Part shown: piece after piece, positions 7,832-16,374 of the stretch
Layout: each line of letters begins with the position of its first letter
How positions within the stretch are numbered: the first letter of the stretch is position 1
Origin: Collinsella sp.
GTDB taxonomy: Bacteria; Actinomycetota; Coriobacteriia; Coriobacteriales; Coriobacteriaceae
Direction of reading: 5' to 3'
Length of the DNA: 48,584 bases
NCBI GenBank assembly: GCA_019413925.1
Contig: DXMY01000054.1
Span: forward strand, 1 to 48,584
Notes under the pieces: generated by a model
What the model was told of the DNA's origin: nothing
The model's input: only the letters and a program-made list of their open reading frames with translations
Database searches by the model: none
Made by a program: the position numbers and the translations under genes

Positions 7832-9691
7832 ATGGCGATTCTTTTGGGATGCGATTCCGTCAGCCTAGAGTTTCCCACCAAGCATATTTTCGATAGCGTG
7901 ACGCTCGGCGTGGGCGAGGGCGACCGCATTGGTATTGTCGGTAAAAACGGCGACGGCAAGTCGACGCTGCTGAGCGTGCTCGCTGGCACGCTGGAGCCCG
8001 ACGACGGACGCGTGACGCACCGCCGCGGCACGACGATCGGTCTGCTCGGCCAAAAGGACAACCTGGTCGATACTGATACCGTGCATCATGCCGTTGTGGG
8101 CGACGCCCCCGAGTACGAGTGGGCGTCGAGCCCCCGCACGCGCCAGATCCTCGCCGGCCTCATCAGCGATGTGCCCTGGGAGGGCACGGTGGGCGAGCTT
8201 TCGGGCGGTCAGCGCCGTCGCGTGGACCTCGCGCGCTTGCTGATCGGCGATTACGACGTGCTCATGCTCGACGAGCCCACCAACCACCTGGATATGCGCA
8301 CCATCAACTGGCTCGCGCGTCACTTAAAGGCCCGCTGGCAGCGCGGCCAGGGTGCCATGCTCGTGGTCACGCACGACCGCTGGTTCTTGGACGAGGTCTG
8401 CACCAGCATGTGGGAGGTCCACGACGGCCAGGTCGATCCCTTCGAGGGCGGCTATTCGGCATACATCCTGCAGCGCGTGGAGCGCGACCGCATGGCCGTC
8501 GTTACCGAGGAGCGCCGTCGCAACATGGCGCGCAAGGAGCTCGCGTGGCTGAGCCGCGGTGCCCAGGCTCGTTCCACCAAGCCCAAGTTTCGCGTGGATG
8601 CCGCTCGTGAGCTGATCGCCGACGTGCCGCCCGTGCGTGACGAGCTGGAGCTCAAGCGCCTGGCCGTGAGCCGCCTGGGCAAGCAGGTTATCGATGTGGT
8701 CGACGTGGACGCCGGCTATGCCGATACCGACGGCGCGCCCAAGCAGGTGCTCACCGATGTGACCTGGCTCATCGGCGCGGGCGACCGCTATGGTCTTTTG
8801 GGCGAGAACGGCGCCGGCAAGTCGACACTGCTCGACGTGATTCAGGGCAAGATCGCGCCCCTGCGCGGCCGTGTAAAGATTGGCCAGACGGTGCGCTTTG
8901 GTGTGTTGTCGCAGCAGCTCGAGGAGCTCGAGCCCTACATGGGCGACACGATCCGCGAGGTGCTCAGCCACTATAAGAAGTACTACGTCATCGACGGCAA
9001 GGAGACTTCGCCCGAGAAGCTTTGCGAGCGCCTGGGCTTTACGACGCAGCAGCTCTGGAGCCGCATCGGCGATCTTTCGGGCGGCCAGCGCCGTCGCCTG
9101 TCGCTGTTGCTGACGATTCTGGACGAGCCCAACGTGCTCATCCTGGACGAGCCGGGCAACGACCTGGATACCGACATGCTCGCGATTGTCGAGGACCTGC
9201 TGGACGGCTGGCCCGGCACGCTGATCCTGGTGACGCACGATCGCTTTTTGATGGAGCGCGTGACCGACCAACAGTGGGCACTGCTCGATGGCCATCTGAC
9301 GCATATGCCCGGCGGCGTGGACCAGTACCTGCGCCTGTGCAACGCTACCGCCGAGGGCGAGCCCGTGGGCGCGCCGAGCGCCAAGACCGGCACGTTCGAC
9401 ACCGGTGCCGCGGCAGCTGCGGCCGAGAAGCCCAAGTCGAGCGGTCAGCCCAACGGCCTGTCCAACGCCGAGCGCCAGAAGCTTCGCCGCGAGGTGAGCT
9501 CGCTCGAGCGCAAGATGGAAACGCAGCGCGCCCGCGTGGAGGAGGCCGAGGCCGCGATGGCCCAAGTCGATCCCACCAACTACACGGCGCTCGGCGAGCA
9601 GCAGGCAAAGATCGACGAGGCTCACGCTGCCATGGGCGAGCTAGAGATGGCGTGGCTCGAGGCGAGCGAAAAGCTCGAGGGCGAGGAGTAG
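7832..9691 (+). CDS. ABC-F family ATPase (Uup-like)
   Basis: A 619-residue soluble protein with two ABC ATPase domains and no membrane segments. Such ABC-F proteins act at the ribosome, either relieving stalled elongation or protecting from antibiotics. Walker A motifs are GKNGDGKS (37-44) and GENGAGKS (324-331). Each half has LSGGQRRR, and the Walker B regions read DEPTNHLD and DEPGNDLD. The last 75 residues form a charged coiled coil (from LSNAERQKLRREVSS), as in Uup, which binds DNA or rRNA. The start ATG 7832 follows GAAGGAG. The second half has DEPGNDLD in place of the usual TN pair, as many Uup-like proteins do. Nothing points to a resistance role. Confidence 0.92.
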   Translation: MAILLGCDSVSLEFPTKHIFDSVTLGVGEGDRIGIVGKNGDGKSTLLSVLAGTLEPDDGRVTHRRGTTIGLLGQKDNLVDTDTVHHAVVGDAPEYEWASSPRTRQILAGLISDVPWEGTVGELSGGQRRRVDLARLLIGDYDVLMLDEPTNHLDMRTINWLARHLKARWQRGQGAMLVVTHDRWFLDEVCTSMWEVHDGQVDPFEGGYSAYILQRVERDRMAVVTEERRRNMARKELAWLSRGAQARSTKPKFRVDAARELIADVPPVRDELELKRLAVSRLGKQVIDVVDVDAGYADTDGAPKQVLTDVTWLIGAGDRYGLLGENGAGKSTLLDVIQGKIAPLRGRVKIGQTVRFGVLSQQLEELEPYMGDTIREVLSHYKKYYVIDGKETSPEKLCERLGFTTQQLWSRIGDLSGGQRRRLSLLLTILDEPNVLILDEPGNDLDTDMLAIVEDLLDGWPGTLILVTHDRFLMERVTDQQWALLDGHLTHMPGGVDQYLRLCNATAEGEPVGAPSAKTGTFDTGAAAAAAEKPKSSGQPNGLSNAERQKLRREVSSLERKMETQRARVEEAEAAMAQVDPTNYTALGEQQAKIDEAHAAMGELEMAWLEASEKLEGEE

Positions 9692-9697
9692 GCGAGA

Positions 9698-10468
9698 ATG
9701 ATCAAAGCCGCGTTTTTCGATATCGACGGTACGCTGCTGAGCTTTAAGACCCACCGGATTCCGGCGTCGGCGCAGCAGGTGCTCGACAGCTTTCGCGAGC
9801 AGGGGATTGCGTGCGTGATCGCCACGGGCCGTCCGACCTACCAGATGCCGGATTGGCTGCTCGATCTTGGTTGGGATGCGTACATTACGCTTTCGGGCCA
9901 GCACTGTTTTGATGCCAAGGGCGTCTACCGCAGCTGCCCGATTGATCCGGACGACGTTGCGGTGATTGTGGACCAGGTGGCGCAGGGGTGCTATGACTCG
10001 CTGTGTATGCAGGGCGAGAACTCGTTTGTGAACCGCCTGTCCGAGCGCGTGGTGACGGCCGGCAGCAACGCGGGAATCGTTTACCACGAGGAGCCGTTTG
10101 AGCACGCCTTTGACGCGCCGGTCTACCAGTTTTGCGCCTTTGTGGACCCTGCCGACGAGCATATCGTGACCGACGCGGTGTCGCATTCGCTCACTACGCG
10201 CTGGTGCGATCTGTTCTGCGACATTATCCCCGCTAACGGCGGTAAGGACCTGGGTGTTGCGGCGACGCTGGAGCGCCTAGGCATCGACGCGAGCGAGGCG
10301 ATTGCCTTTGGCGATGGCGAGAACGACCTGTCGATGTTTTCCGCCGTGGGCACGAGCGTGGCCATGGGCAATGCGCAGGACACGGTGAAAGCTGCGGCGA
10401 CCTATGTGACGACTGCCGTGGACGACGACGGCATCTACAACGCCGCGAAGCACTTTGGATTGATGTAA
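9698..10468 (+). CDS. Cof-type HAD phosphatase
   Basis: A 256-residue HAD hydrolase of the Cof/YbjI type (large C2 cap). Motif I is FFDIDGTLLSF, motif II ATGRPTYQ, the lysine motif NGGKDLGVAATLERLGI and motif IV FGDGENDLSMF. Members dephosphorylate sugar phosphates, FMN or similar small molecules; the exact substrate cannot be inferred. It starts 6 bases after the ABC-F gene and very likely shares its transcript. Confidence 0.9.
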   Translation: MIKAAFFDIDGTLLSFKTHRIPASAQQVLDSFREQGIACVIATGRPTYQMPDWLLDLGWDAYITLSGQHCFDAKGVYRSCPIDPDDVAVIVDQVAQGCYDSLCMQGENSFVNRLSERVVTAGSNAGIVYHEEPFEHAFDAPVYQFCAFVDPADEHIVTDAVSHSLTTRWCDLFCDIIPANGGKDLGVAATLERLGIDASEAIAFGDGENDLSMFSAVGTSVAMGNAQDTVKAAATYVTTAVDDDGIYNAAKHFGLM

Positions 10469-10529
10469 CTGCGGGCCGGCACCCGGCGCCTGGGGACACT
10501 CCTTGCAGGGCGCCCCCATTTTGTTTTCA

Positions 10530-11235
10530 AGACTTTAGTCCGCTGGCCGCGCAGCGGCCAGCTTTGAACCACCCGCTACGCGGGTGGAGACAAACGGCTT
10601 TACAAAGCCACCCCTCCGACCGATATTGACGATTGTTCAGGCCGTCAAGAATTCGAGTCGAAGGGGTGGTCGCCATGGCCCAGAAGGCCTACAGCCTTTC
10701 CCACACGAAGTGGATGTGCAAGTACCACATCGTGTTCACGCCGAAGTATAGGCGCAAAGTGATCTACAACCAAATCAGGAGCGACATAGGGGAGATCCTC
10801 AGGAAGCTGTGCGAGTACAAGGGGATCGAGATAATCGAGGGGCACCTGATGCCCGACCACGCGCACGTGCTGCTGGCGATCCCGCCGAAGTACAGCGTCG
10901 CGAGCGTCATGGGCTACCTGAAGGGGGAAGAGCTCGCTGATGATATTCGACAGGCACGCCAACCTCAAGTACAAGTTCGGCAACAGGAAGTTCTGGGCGG
11001 AGGGCTACTACGTGTCCACCGTCGGCCTGAACGAGGCGACGATCGCCAAGTACATCAGGGAGCAGGAGTCCCACGACATCGCGCTGGACAAGCTGAGCGT
11101 GAGGGAGTACGAGGACCCCTTCAAGAGGGGGTGATCCCGCCGGTTCGACCGGCGCGCCACGGGTCAAGATGCACTAGGCCTGGACGAAGTCCGGGCCCGC
11201 GCCTTTAGACGCGAGCCCGGGGCCCGTGGGTTATA
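10530..11235 (+). mobile_element. IS200/IS605-family element with inactivated tnpA
   Basis: The element contains one Y1-transposase gene and no tnpB. Its flanks carry subterminal hairpins of the kind recognised by IS200-type transposases: 10542-10562 (GCTGGCCGC/GCGGCCAGC) and 10569-10587 (CCACCCGC/GCGGGTGG) on the left, and 11191-11220 (CCGGGCCCGCG/CGCGAGCCCGG) on the right. Exact ends cannot be fixed, because this family makes no target duplication or terminal inverted repeat. The codon use (AGG, ATA) differs from neighbours. Confidence 0.75.
10675..11134 (+). pseudogene. tnpA: IS200-type transposase TnpA, frameshifted
   Basis: A Y1 HUH single-strand transposase of about 150 residues. ATG 10675 follows AAGGGGTGG. 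The HUH pair is in MPDHAHVLL, and the catalytic tyrosine should be in the helix TIAKYIREQE. The frame breaks at GYLKGE: the G-run at about 10922-10926 has five G where four would restore GYLKGKSSLMIFDRH, and the reading then continues to TGA at 11132-11134 in another frame. With one G removed the protein would be intact, so the break is recent, a slippage site, or a sequencing error. All catalytic residues are kept. Confidence 0.85.
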
Positions 11236-11245
11236 CCCTAAGAGC

Positions 11246-11272
11246 AAACCACCCTTTTTAAGGGTGGTTCTG
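11246..11272. terminator. Hairpin between the IS element and the DtxR gene
   Basis: AACCACCCTT and AAGGGTGGTT form a 10 bp stem around a very short T-rich loop, followed by CTGATTT. It is a probable terminator beyond the IS element. The bases up to 11406 hold only the leader of the regulator gene. Confidence 0.5.
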
Positions 11273-11406
11273 ATTTCGTCCCGTGCGTTTTGTGAAACAC
11301 GGTTAACTTTTCAAACAATGTAGTAAGACATGGGCAACTTTTGCGGTAAAGTAAATCAGGCAAAAGTATCCAAAGGCTAACTAGAAGCCATCGCGAAAGG
11401 CGGCCC

Positions 11407-11796
11407 ATGGCCCTACGTGAATCTGGAGAAGACTATCTCGAATCGATCTACGTTCTGTCGCAGCGCCAAGGCACGGTGCGCTCAATCGACGTCTCTGAAT
11501 ACCTGGGTGTGACCAAGGCGAGCGTCTCTAAAGCCATGGCGACGCTGGAGAACAACGGCTATGTCGAAATGGGTAAACGCGACGTTCATCTGACGGAGCG
11601 TGGCCTGGAGGTCGCTCGCCAAATGTGGGAGCGCCATTGCTTTTTTGTTGGGCTGCTCGAGGACGCAGGCGTTTCGGAAGAGGTTGCCTCACAAGAGGGG
11701 TGTCACATGGAGCACTGCCTGAGCGAGGAAAGCTTTGAGAAGCTAAGGGCAATGCTGGGCCGGGACGGCACATCGGCCCCAACAATGACCGACTAA
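11407..11796 (+). CDS. DtxR/MntR family metal-dependent regulator
   Basis: A 129-residue regulator. Residues 1-65 are the winged helix (EDYLESIYVLSQRQGTVRSIDVSEYLGVTKASVSKAM), and the rest is the dimerisation and metal-binding domain, with His, Cys and Glu in ERHCFFVGLLEDAGV and GCHMEHCLSEESFEKL. There is no C-terminal SH3-like domain, as in MntR. Such proteins repress manganese or iron uptake genes, or control metal export, when loaded with metal. It converges on the zinc/cadmium-type ATPase gene. A DtxR-like box is visible at 20597 in front of the nitroreductase gene; no connection is proven. Confidence 0.88.
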   Translation: MALRESGEDYLESIYVLSQRQGTVRSIDVSEYLGVTKASVSKAMATLENNGYVEMGKRDVHLTERGLEVARQMWERHCFFVGLLEDAGVSEEVASQEGCHMEHCLSEESFEKLRAMLGRDGTSAPTMTD

Positions 11797-11931
11797 CGTT
11801 CCCCAGTAGCGCGCCGTTCGCGCAAAGCGCGAACCGGCGACCGGGACAGGAGGCCCTACCAACCAAGTCTAACTCAGCCAAGGAACCCCGCCAGCAAGCG
11901 ATGCCCAAGAACCACCAGCAACGTCATCGCA

Positions 11932-12060
11932 GGCCGGGACCGGGCTTGGTTTTGAAAACATTCCGCAGACCAGAAGTGCCCCCGTTCGTAGCTCCGAAGG
12001 AGCAGAACGGGGGCACTTCATTGGTCGAGGACGTTTTCAAAACCAAGCCCGGTCCCGGCC
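11932..12060. terminator. 129 bp nested palindrome between convergent genes
   Basis: The outer arms at 11932-11959 and 12033-12060 are perfect 28-base inverted repeats. Inner arms GAAGTGCCCCCGTTC (11973-11987) and GAACGGGGGCACTTC (12005-12019) are also perfect. It lies between two converging genes and can act as a bidirectional terminator, but its size suggests a dispersed palindromic element. Short frames across it are not genes. Confidence 0.7.
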
Positions 12061-12076
12061 GGAGGGACCACAGGCG

Positions 12077-14029
12077 CTACAGGTTCTTGACACCCATCGC
12101 GCGCATGGCGTTCAGGATGGCGATGATCGCCACGCCCACGTCGCCAAAGACGGCAAGCCACATATTGGCGATGCCCAGCGCTGCCAGCACCAAAATCAGC
12201 AGCTTAATACCCAGCGCAAAGATGATGTTCTGCCAAACAATTGACATGGTCTTGCGCGCCACACGGATGGCATGGGCGATGTTGGACGGCTTGTCATCCA
12301 TGAGCACGACGTCGGCGGCCTCAATTGCGGCGTCGGAACCCATGGCGCCCATGGCAATGCCAACGTCTGCGCGGGTGAGCACGGGCGCATCGTTGATGCC
12401 ATCGCCTACAAAGGCGAGCTTGCCCTTGCCCGATTCGGCCGCAAGCAGCGCCTCGACGCGCTCGACCTTATCGCTCGGCAGCAGCTGCGCATGAAACTCG
12501 TCGAGCCCCAGCTGCTTGGCCACAGACGCCGCAACCTCCTCGCGGTCGCCCGTGAGCATGACGGTGCACTTGACGCCGGCGGCATGCAGGTCGCGAATCG
12601 TTTGCTCCGCATCGGCCTTAACGGTGTCTGCAATCACGATGTGGCCGGCGTACACGCCGTCAACGAGCACGTGGAGGATCGTGCCGACAACCTCGCAGTC
12701 CGGTGCTTCAACGCCGGCCGCGGCGAGCATCTTGGCGTTGCCAACGACGACGTGCTTGCCGTCGATGGTTGCCGTCACGCCGTGGCCCGCGTCGTTGGCG
12801 GAGTCGCTCACGCGCTTGGGGTCGACCTCGCCCTGGTAGGCGTCGCGCACGGACTGCGCGATGGGGTGATCGGAGAACGATTCAGCAAGGGCTGCGACTT
12901 CAAGCAACGATTGTTCGGTATGGCCAGCCTCGGGGTGCACCGCGACGACTGAGAACGTGCCGTTGGTGAGGGTGCCCGTTTTGTCGAAGACGACGGTGTC
13001 CACGTCGGCGAGCGTCTCGAGGTAGTTGGAGCCCTTGATGAGAACGCCCAGCTTGGACGCGCCGCCGATGCCGCCAAAGAAACTCAACGGTACGCTGATC
13101 ACGAGGGCGCACGGGCAGCTGACGACCAGGAAGGTCAGGCCGCGCAGGATCCAATCGGACCAAGCGCCAGTCACCAGGCCGCCGCCAAGCGCGAGCACCG
13201 CGGCAGCGCCAGTGACGGCGGGCGTGTAGACGCGGGCGAAGCGCGTGATGAAGTTCTCGGTGCGCGCCTTCTTTTCGCTGGCATTCTCTACGAGTTCCAG
13301 GACGCGCGCGACGGTGGATTCGCCAAACGGCTTGGTGGTGCGCACGTGGATGAGGCCCGTCATGTTGATGCAGCCGCTGATGATATCGTCGCCGGACTTG
13401 GCGGGGCGGGGGACTGACTCGCCCGTGAGTGCGGCGGTGTCGAGCTGCGTCTCGCCCTCGACGATGATGCCGTCGATAGGCACGCGCTCGCCGGGCTTGA
13501 CCACGATCACGGCGCCGACGGCGATGTCATCGGGAAAGACCTGTTGGAGCGTGCCGTCGGTCTGCTCGACGTTAGCGTAGTCGGGCGCGATGTCCATCAT
13601 GGCACTGATCGACTTGCGGCTCTTGCCCACGGCGTATGCCTGGAACAGCTCGCCGACCTGGTAGAACAGCATGACGGCAGCGCCTTCGGCCATGTGCGGG
13701 TCGGTATCGGGGAAGAGCACCATGGCAAACGCGCCGATGGTCGCGACGGCCATGAGGAAGCTCTCGTCGAAGGCCTTGCCGCGGCGGATGTTATTGAATG
13801 CCTTTTGCAGTACGTCGTAGCCGGCAATCAAAAACGGCACGAGGAACAGCACAAAGCTGGCGTAGATGTTGCCGGGCTCCCCAAATGCGATAGCGAGGGC
13901 GCCGAGCTCGTCGAGGGCATAAACAACGGCAAAAATGCCCAGTGCTACCAGGATGCGGTTGCGCTTATGCTCAAGGGACTCTTTCTTCTTGCGCTTCTTC
14001 TTTTTCTTCTTGGGATCGGCGGCTGCCAT
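12077..14029 (-). CDS. Zn/Cd-type P1B ATPase (heavy-metal exporter)
   Basis: A 650-residue metal-exporting ATPase (ZntA/CadA group). CPC in the membrane metal site is at residues 305-307, the phosphorylated Asp is D349 in DKTGT, and SDHPIAQ (HP motif) and GDGINDAP follow. No metal-binding HMA domain precedes the membrane part; instead the first 20 residues are almost all Lys and Arg. A separate HMA protein is encoded just upstream (14129-14347). ATG 14029 follows GGGAGG. An ArsR-type operator copy lies at 14052-14073, so the gene probably has its own repressed promoter. Zn or Cd specificity is inferred from the neighbours and CPC context. Confidence 0.93.
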   Translation of the reverse strand: MAAADPKKKKKKRKKKESLEHKRNRILVALGIFAVVYALDELGALAIAFGEPGNIYASFVLFLVPFLIAGYDVLQKAFNNIRRGKAFDESFLMAVATIGAFAMVLFPDTDPHMAEGAAVMLFYQVGELFQAYAVGKSRKSISAMMDIAPDYANVEQTDGTLQQVFPDDIAVGAVIVVKPGERVPIDGIIVEGETQLDTAALTGESVPRPAKSGDDIISGCINMTGLIHVRTTKPFGESTVARVLELVENASEKKARTENFITRFARVYTPAVTGAAAVLALGGGLVTGAWSDWILRGLTFLVVSCPCALVISVPLSFFGGIGGASKLGVLIKGSNYLETLADVDTVVFDKTGTLTNGTFSVVAVHPEAGHTEQSLLEVAALAESFSDHPIAQSVRDAYQGEVDPKRVSDSANDAGHGVTATIDGKHVVVGNAKMLAAAGVEAPDCEVVGTILHVLVDGVYAGHIVIADTVKADAEQTIRDLHAAGVKCTVMLTGDREEVAASVAKQLGLDEFHAQLLPSDKVERVEALLAAESGKGKLAFVGDGINDAPVLTRADVGIAMGAMGSDAAIEAADVVLMDDKPSNIAHAIRVARKTMSIVWQNIIFALGIKLLILVLAALGIANMWLAVFGDVGVAIIAILNAMRAMGVKNL

Positions 14030-14051
14030 GATTCAAACCTCCCATTTGAGT

Positions 14052-14073
14052 GTATGAACACTTGCTCATATAA
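14052..14073. promoter_or_regulatory. ArsR/SmtB-type operator in front of the metal ATPase
   Basis: GTATGAACACTTGCTCATATAA matches 18 of 22 bases of the operator pair upstream of the ArsR gene. It sits 23 bases before the ATPase start, where a bound repressor would block transcription. Confidence 0.65.
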
Positions 14074-14128
14074 TTTCGCGAGCAAAGGCCGCGGCAAGCG
14101 CGGCCTCGCAGGTCAACGTATGCGCGGG

Positions 14129-14347
14129 TTAGAGAATGATCTCGCAGTCCGGCTCGGCGTCGGCGGTGAACTCAACGACGCGGTCCAGGACCTCGTCGAA
14201 CTTGGCGTCGTCGGCCTCGAGCGTCAGCTTCTGGGTCATAAAGTTGACCGAAACGGACTTGACGCCATCGAGCTTAGCCAGCTCGTCCTGAAGTTCACGC
14301 GCGCAGTTGGCGCAATCGATCTCGTCGAGCTTGAACTGCTTTTTCAT
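14129..14347 (-). CDS. Free-standing HMA metallochaperone-like protein
   Basis: A 72-residue ferredoxin-fold heavy-metal-associated domain. The metal loop is DCANCA (CxxC), followed by the usual LDGVKSVSVNFMTQKL strand. It probably takes the place of the HMA domain missing from the ATPase at 12077, either handing over metal or sensing it. The Asp before the first Cys is a feature of zinc-type HMA domains. The start follows GGAAAGGAACCCACC. It lies between the ArsR gene and the ATPase on the same strand. Confidence 0.88.
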   Translation of the reverse strand: MKKQFKLDEIDCANCARELQDELAKLDGVKSVSVNFMTQKLTLEADDAKFDEVLDRVVEFTADAEPDCEIIL

Positions 14348-14410
14348 GGTGGGTTCCTTTCCCTGTGTTAGCGGTCTGGGTGCCGGCCGCGCTGATACCG
14401 TGGTTGATTG

Positions 14411-14776
14411 CTATTCGCAGATATGGCTCATGCCCTGGTTAAGCATGGTGTAGACGTGATCGTCGGCGAGCGAGTAGAGAATGTTGCGGCCGTCGCGGCG
14501 GAACTTGACCAGGTGCGACTGTTTAAGCGTGCGCAGCTGGTGCGATACTGCCGACTGCGAGGTTGCGGTCGCCTCGGCGATGTCGGCCACGCAGAGCTCG
14601 CGGCCCATGAGGGCATAGAGAATCTTGATGCGCGTGGTGTCGCTGAAGACCTTGAACAGGTCGGCGAGGTCGTAGAGAAGCTCCTCGTCGGGAAGGTCCT
14701 CGGGCGAGCAGGTGGTGGGGATCGCGGGTTCGGTGGCCTCGATGTCGGGTTTCGTTCCATCAACGCGGATGCTCAT
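14411..14776 (-). CDS. ArsR/SmtB family metal-sensing repressor
   Basis: A 121-residue winged-helix repressor of the SmtB/CadC/CzrA group. It releases DNA when it binds metal. The helix-turn-helix reads ELCVADIAEATATSQSAVSHQLRTL; ELCV is the site where CadC-type sensors place a metal-binding Cys. Candidate extra ligands are an N-terminal Cys (TTCSPED) and the C-terminal HICE, plus DDHVYTMLNQGMSH for the alpha-5 site. It is the first gene of the set arsR-type, HMA, ATPase. Perfect operators lie directly upstream, so it should be autoregulated. Confidence 0.92.
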   Translation of the reverse strand: MSIRVDGTKPDIEATEPAIPTTCSPEDLPDEELLYDLADLFKVFSDTTRIKILYALMGRELCVADIAEATATSQSAVSHQLRTLKQSHLVKFRRDGRNILYSLADDHVYTMLNQGMSHICE

Positions 14777-14790
14777 TGCAATATCCTTTC

Positions 14791-14846
14791 ATATGAACAT
14801 GCGCTCATATAACTTACTTTCGATTATATGAGCGCATGTTCATATG
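14791..14846. promoter_or_regulatory. Paired ArsR/SmtB operators upstream of the repressor gene
   Basis: The 22 bases 14791-14812 (ATATGAACATGCGCTCATATAA) are exactly the reverse complement of 14824-14845. Each is itself an imperfect 12-2-12-type inverted repeat as bound by SmtB/CzrA proteins. The pair covers the promoter of the minus-strand operon. Confidence 0.8.
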
Positions 14847-15165
14847 TCAATACAATTTACGTTAATTTCGATGACTGCTTGCCGCCTCTGCGATTTTCTG
14901 CGGGTTGGGAGACATCGACGCAATGCTCGCCAACATATTTCGAGATGTTCGGCCAGCATGCTAAGAAAGCCACCTTGAGAAGCATTAGAACTGTTCATAT
15001 TTGTACTTTATCGTGTTGAATACCGCGAGAATCAGTTCTTCCTCTACGGGAGTTCCTGCAGAATCAGTTTTATCTAAAGTTATATTGAGCATTGCTGCAG
15101 CCAATCTGGCACATCGGTGGCCGAATAAGTCGAAAAATGTAGGTGGACATCCGCAGAGATCGCCT
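14847..15165. other. AT-richer intergenic stretch with two copies of a PPTFFxLFG-coding repeat
   Basis: No convincing gene. The stretch carries two copies of a short repeat that can be read as SPTYFEMFG (14927-14953, plus strand) and PPTFFDLFG (15120-15146, minus strand). A third copy is at 16754-16780. The surrounding open frames have no good ribosome-binding sites. Confidence 0.45.
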
Positions 15166-16374
15166 TTAGAAGAGCGAATTCTCAATTAGATCAATAATCG
15201 TGTCGTCTTCCGTGCGGTTTTCATCGATTTTTGCGAACATGTCGCATTCCCAAGGCCCATTAATTTCCTCAGCAAGGGCCCCGACGTGTTGCATGTCGTC
15301 GGGTTCTGGTACATCGTTGATGCTCGGGTCATCAGCTTGCGGATATTGGCTTGCAATTTCGCGCTTGGCGGCCTCTTCTTCTTTGAGTGTCTCCAGGACG
15401 CGGCGACCGTATTCGAAGTAGCGCCGCAAGACAAATTGACGAAGAGTTTCTTGCAGGATGGCGAAGTTATCCGGGAGTCGACCGGGCCATATCTTCTCGC
15501 GAATGCGAATCGCTTCCATGACCCGCCTAAAAGCGGACTGCTTGAAAAACGAATGACGACTAACTGTGATAACGGCATATCCCATGTTTCGCAGCGTGTT
15601 TCGGCGTTCCTCGTCAATTGATTGCTGTTCGGGCTCGTCGTGGTAAAAGCCGTTGTATTCGATATCGGTCATCGAATTTTCGAGCAGCGCGTCGAGGTAG
15701 AAAACCGTCCGTCGCGTTAGGGCGGCGTATCTTTTGGGGACTGGGATCGGATAGTCCGTTTTGATAGCGCGTATGGCTAAGCCACCCATTGACTTGGGCA
15801 TTGTCAGCATCATGACAAACGCCGTTTCGAGTGGGGAGCGACAGCCTTCGCGTACATAAGAAAGTGCCTTAAGTGCTTTATTAGATCCACGATACCCCGA
15901 TGCCTCTGAAAAGAAGGCTCTGAGCTCTTCAACGCTGGTTAGGGCTGGGCGCTCGCGATATTGAGTTTCGTCGGACGTTCCAAGCGCGTAGGAGCCGCAG
16001 ATTTCAAAGTAATACTCAACGAGCTCCGAAAGGTTGAGGTCGGCTGCTGCTTCTAACGCGCACAGCTTGATATCGACGATGTAGACGTTCGGCTCGAGTT
16101 CTAGGTAGCTTTCTGCATCAAACGTATAGTGCGTGCAGTGGCAGATGCAGCCCTTGCGGTGCCTTTTGGCATTATTGGAAAACGTCAGCACATGGATGCT
16201 TTCAGAATCGACATTCTTTCTGTTGAGCCATGCTCGCGCCGCTTCCAGGTTGGACGTGGTCGGCGCAGACACCTTGATCTTTCCCATAGATATGGGATCG
16301 GTCGCGTGGCTTGCGAGCGAGTTGACTGTTTGGTATACAGCGCGTGCCGTGGTATGTGACAGAACGATTCCCAT
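15166..16374 (-). CDS. Endonuclease-fold (DUF559-like) protein of the Coriobacteriia accessory type
   Basis: A 402-residue protein, AT-richer than its neighbours. The C-terminal half looks like a very-short-patch or DUF559 endonuclease fold: TDIEYNGFYHD, then QSIDEERRNTLRNMGYAVITVS matches the D-x-E-Y-x-G ... D-x-x-R-x-x-x-L-x-x-x-G-y pattern. The N-terminal half (with C-x-C-H-C at GCICHCTHYTF and SELVEYYFEICGSYALG) resembles N-terminal parts of AbiEi-like proteins common in this class, with SPLETAFVMMLTMPKSMGGLAI linking the halves. It may be a solitary nuclease or a regulator using a dead nuclease fold. The ATG at 16374 lacks a clear ribosome-binding site, and the exact start is unsure. Confidence 0.6.
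   Translation of the reverse strand: MGIVLSHTTARAVYQTVNSLASHATDPISMGKIKVSAPTTSNLEAARAWLNRKNVDSESIHVLTFSNNAKRHRKGCICHCTHYTFDAESYLELEPNVYIVDIKLCALEAAADLNLSELVEYYFEICGSYALGTSDETQYRERPALTSVEELRAFFSEASGYRGSNKALKALSYVREGCRSPLETAFVMMLTMPKSMGGLAIRAIKTDYPIPVPKRYAALTRRTVFYLDALLENSMTDIEYNGFYHDEPEQQSIDEERRNTLRNMGYAVITVSRHSFFKQSAFRRVMEAIRIREKIWPGRLPDNFAILQETLRQFVLRRYFEYGRRVLETLKEEEAAKREIASQYPQADDPSINDVPEPDDMQHVGALAEEINGPWECDMFAKIDENRTEDDTIIDLIENSLF

Noticed and set aside
7832..9691. Antibiotic resistance ABC-F protein
   Set aside because: The two ATPase halves and C-terminal coiled coil are of the Uup type, and there is no long interdomain arm or leader-peptide control of the kind seen in resistance ABC-F genes.
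10633..11208. One continuous 191-codon frame over the IS200 transposase
   Set aside because: Only its first half is transposase; after the G-run it reads out of frame. The real C-terminal part is in another frame, so a pseudogene is the better call.
14828..15189. Small open frames between the ArsR gene and the endonuclease-like gene
   Set aside because: No ribosome-binding sites, overlapping on both strands, and only the short PPTFF-like stretch looks conserved.
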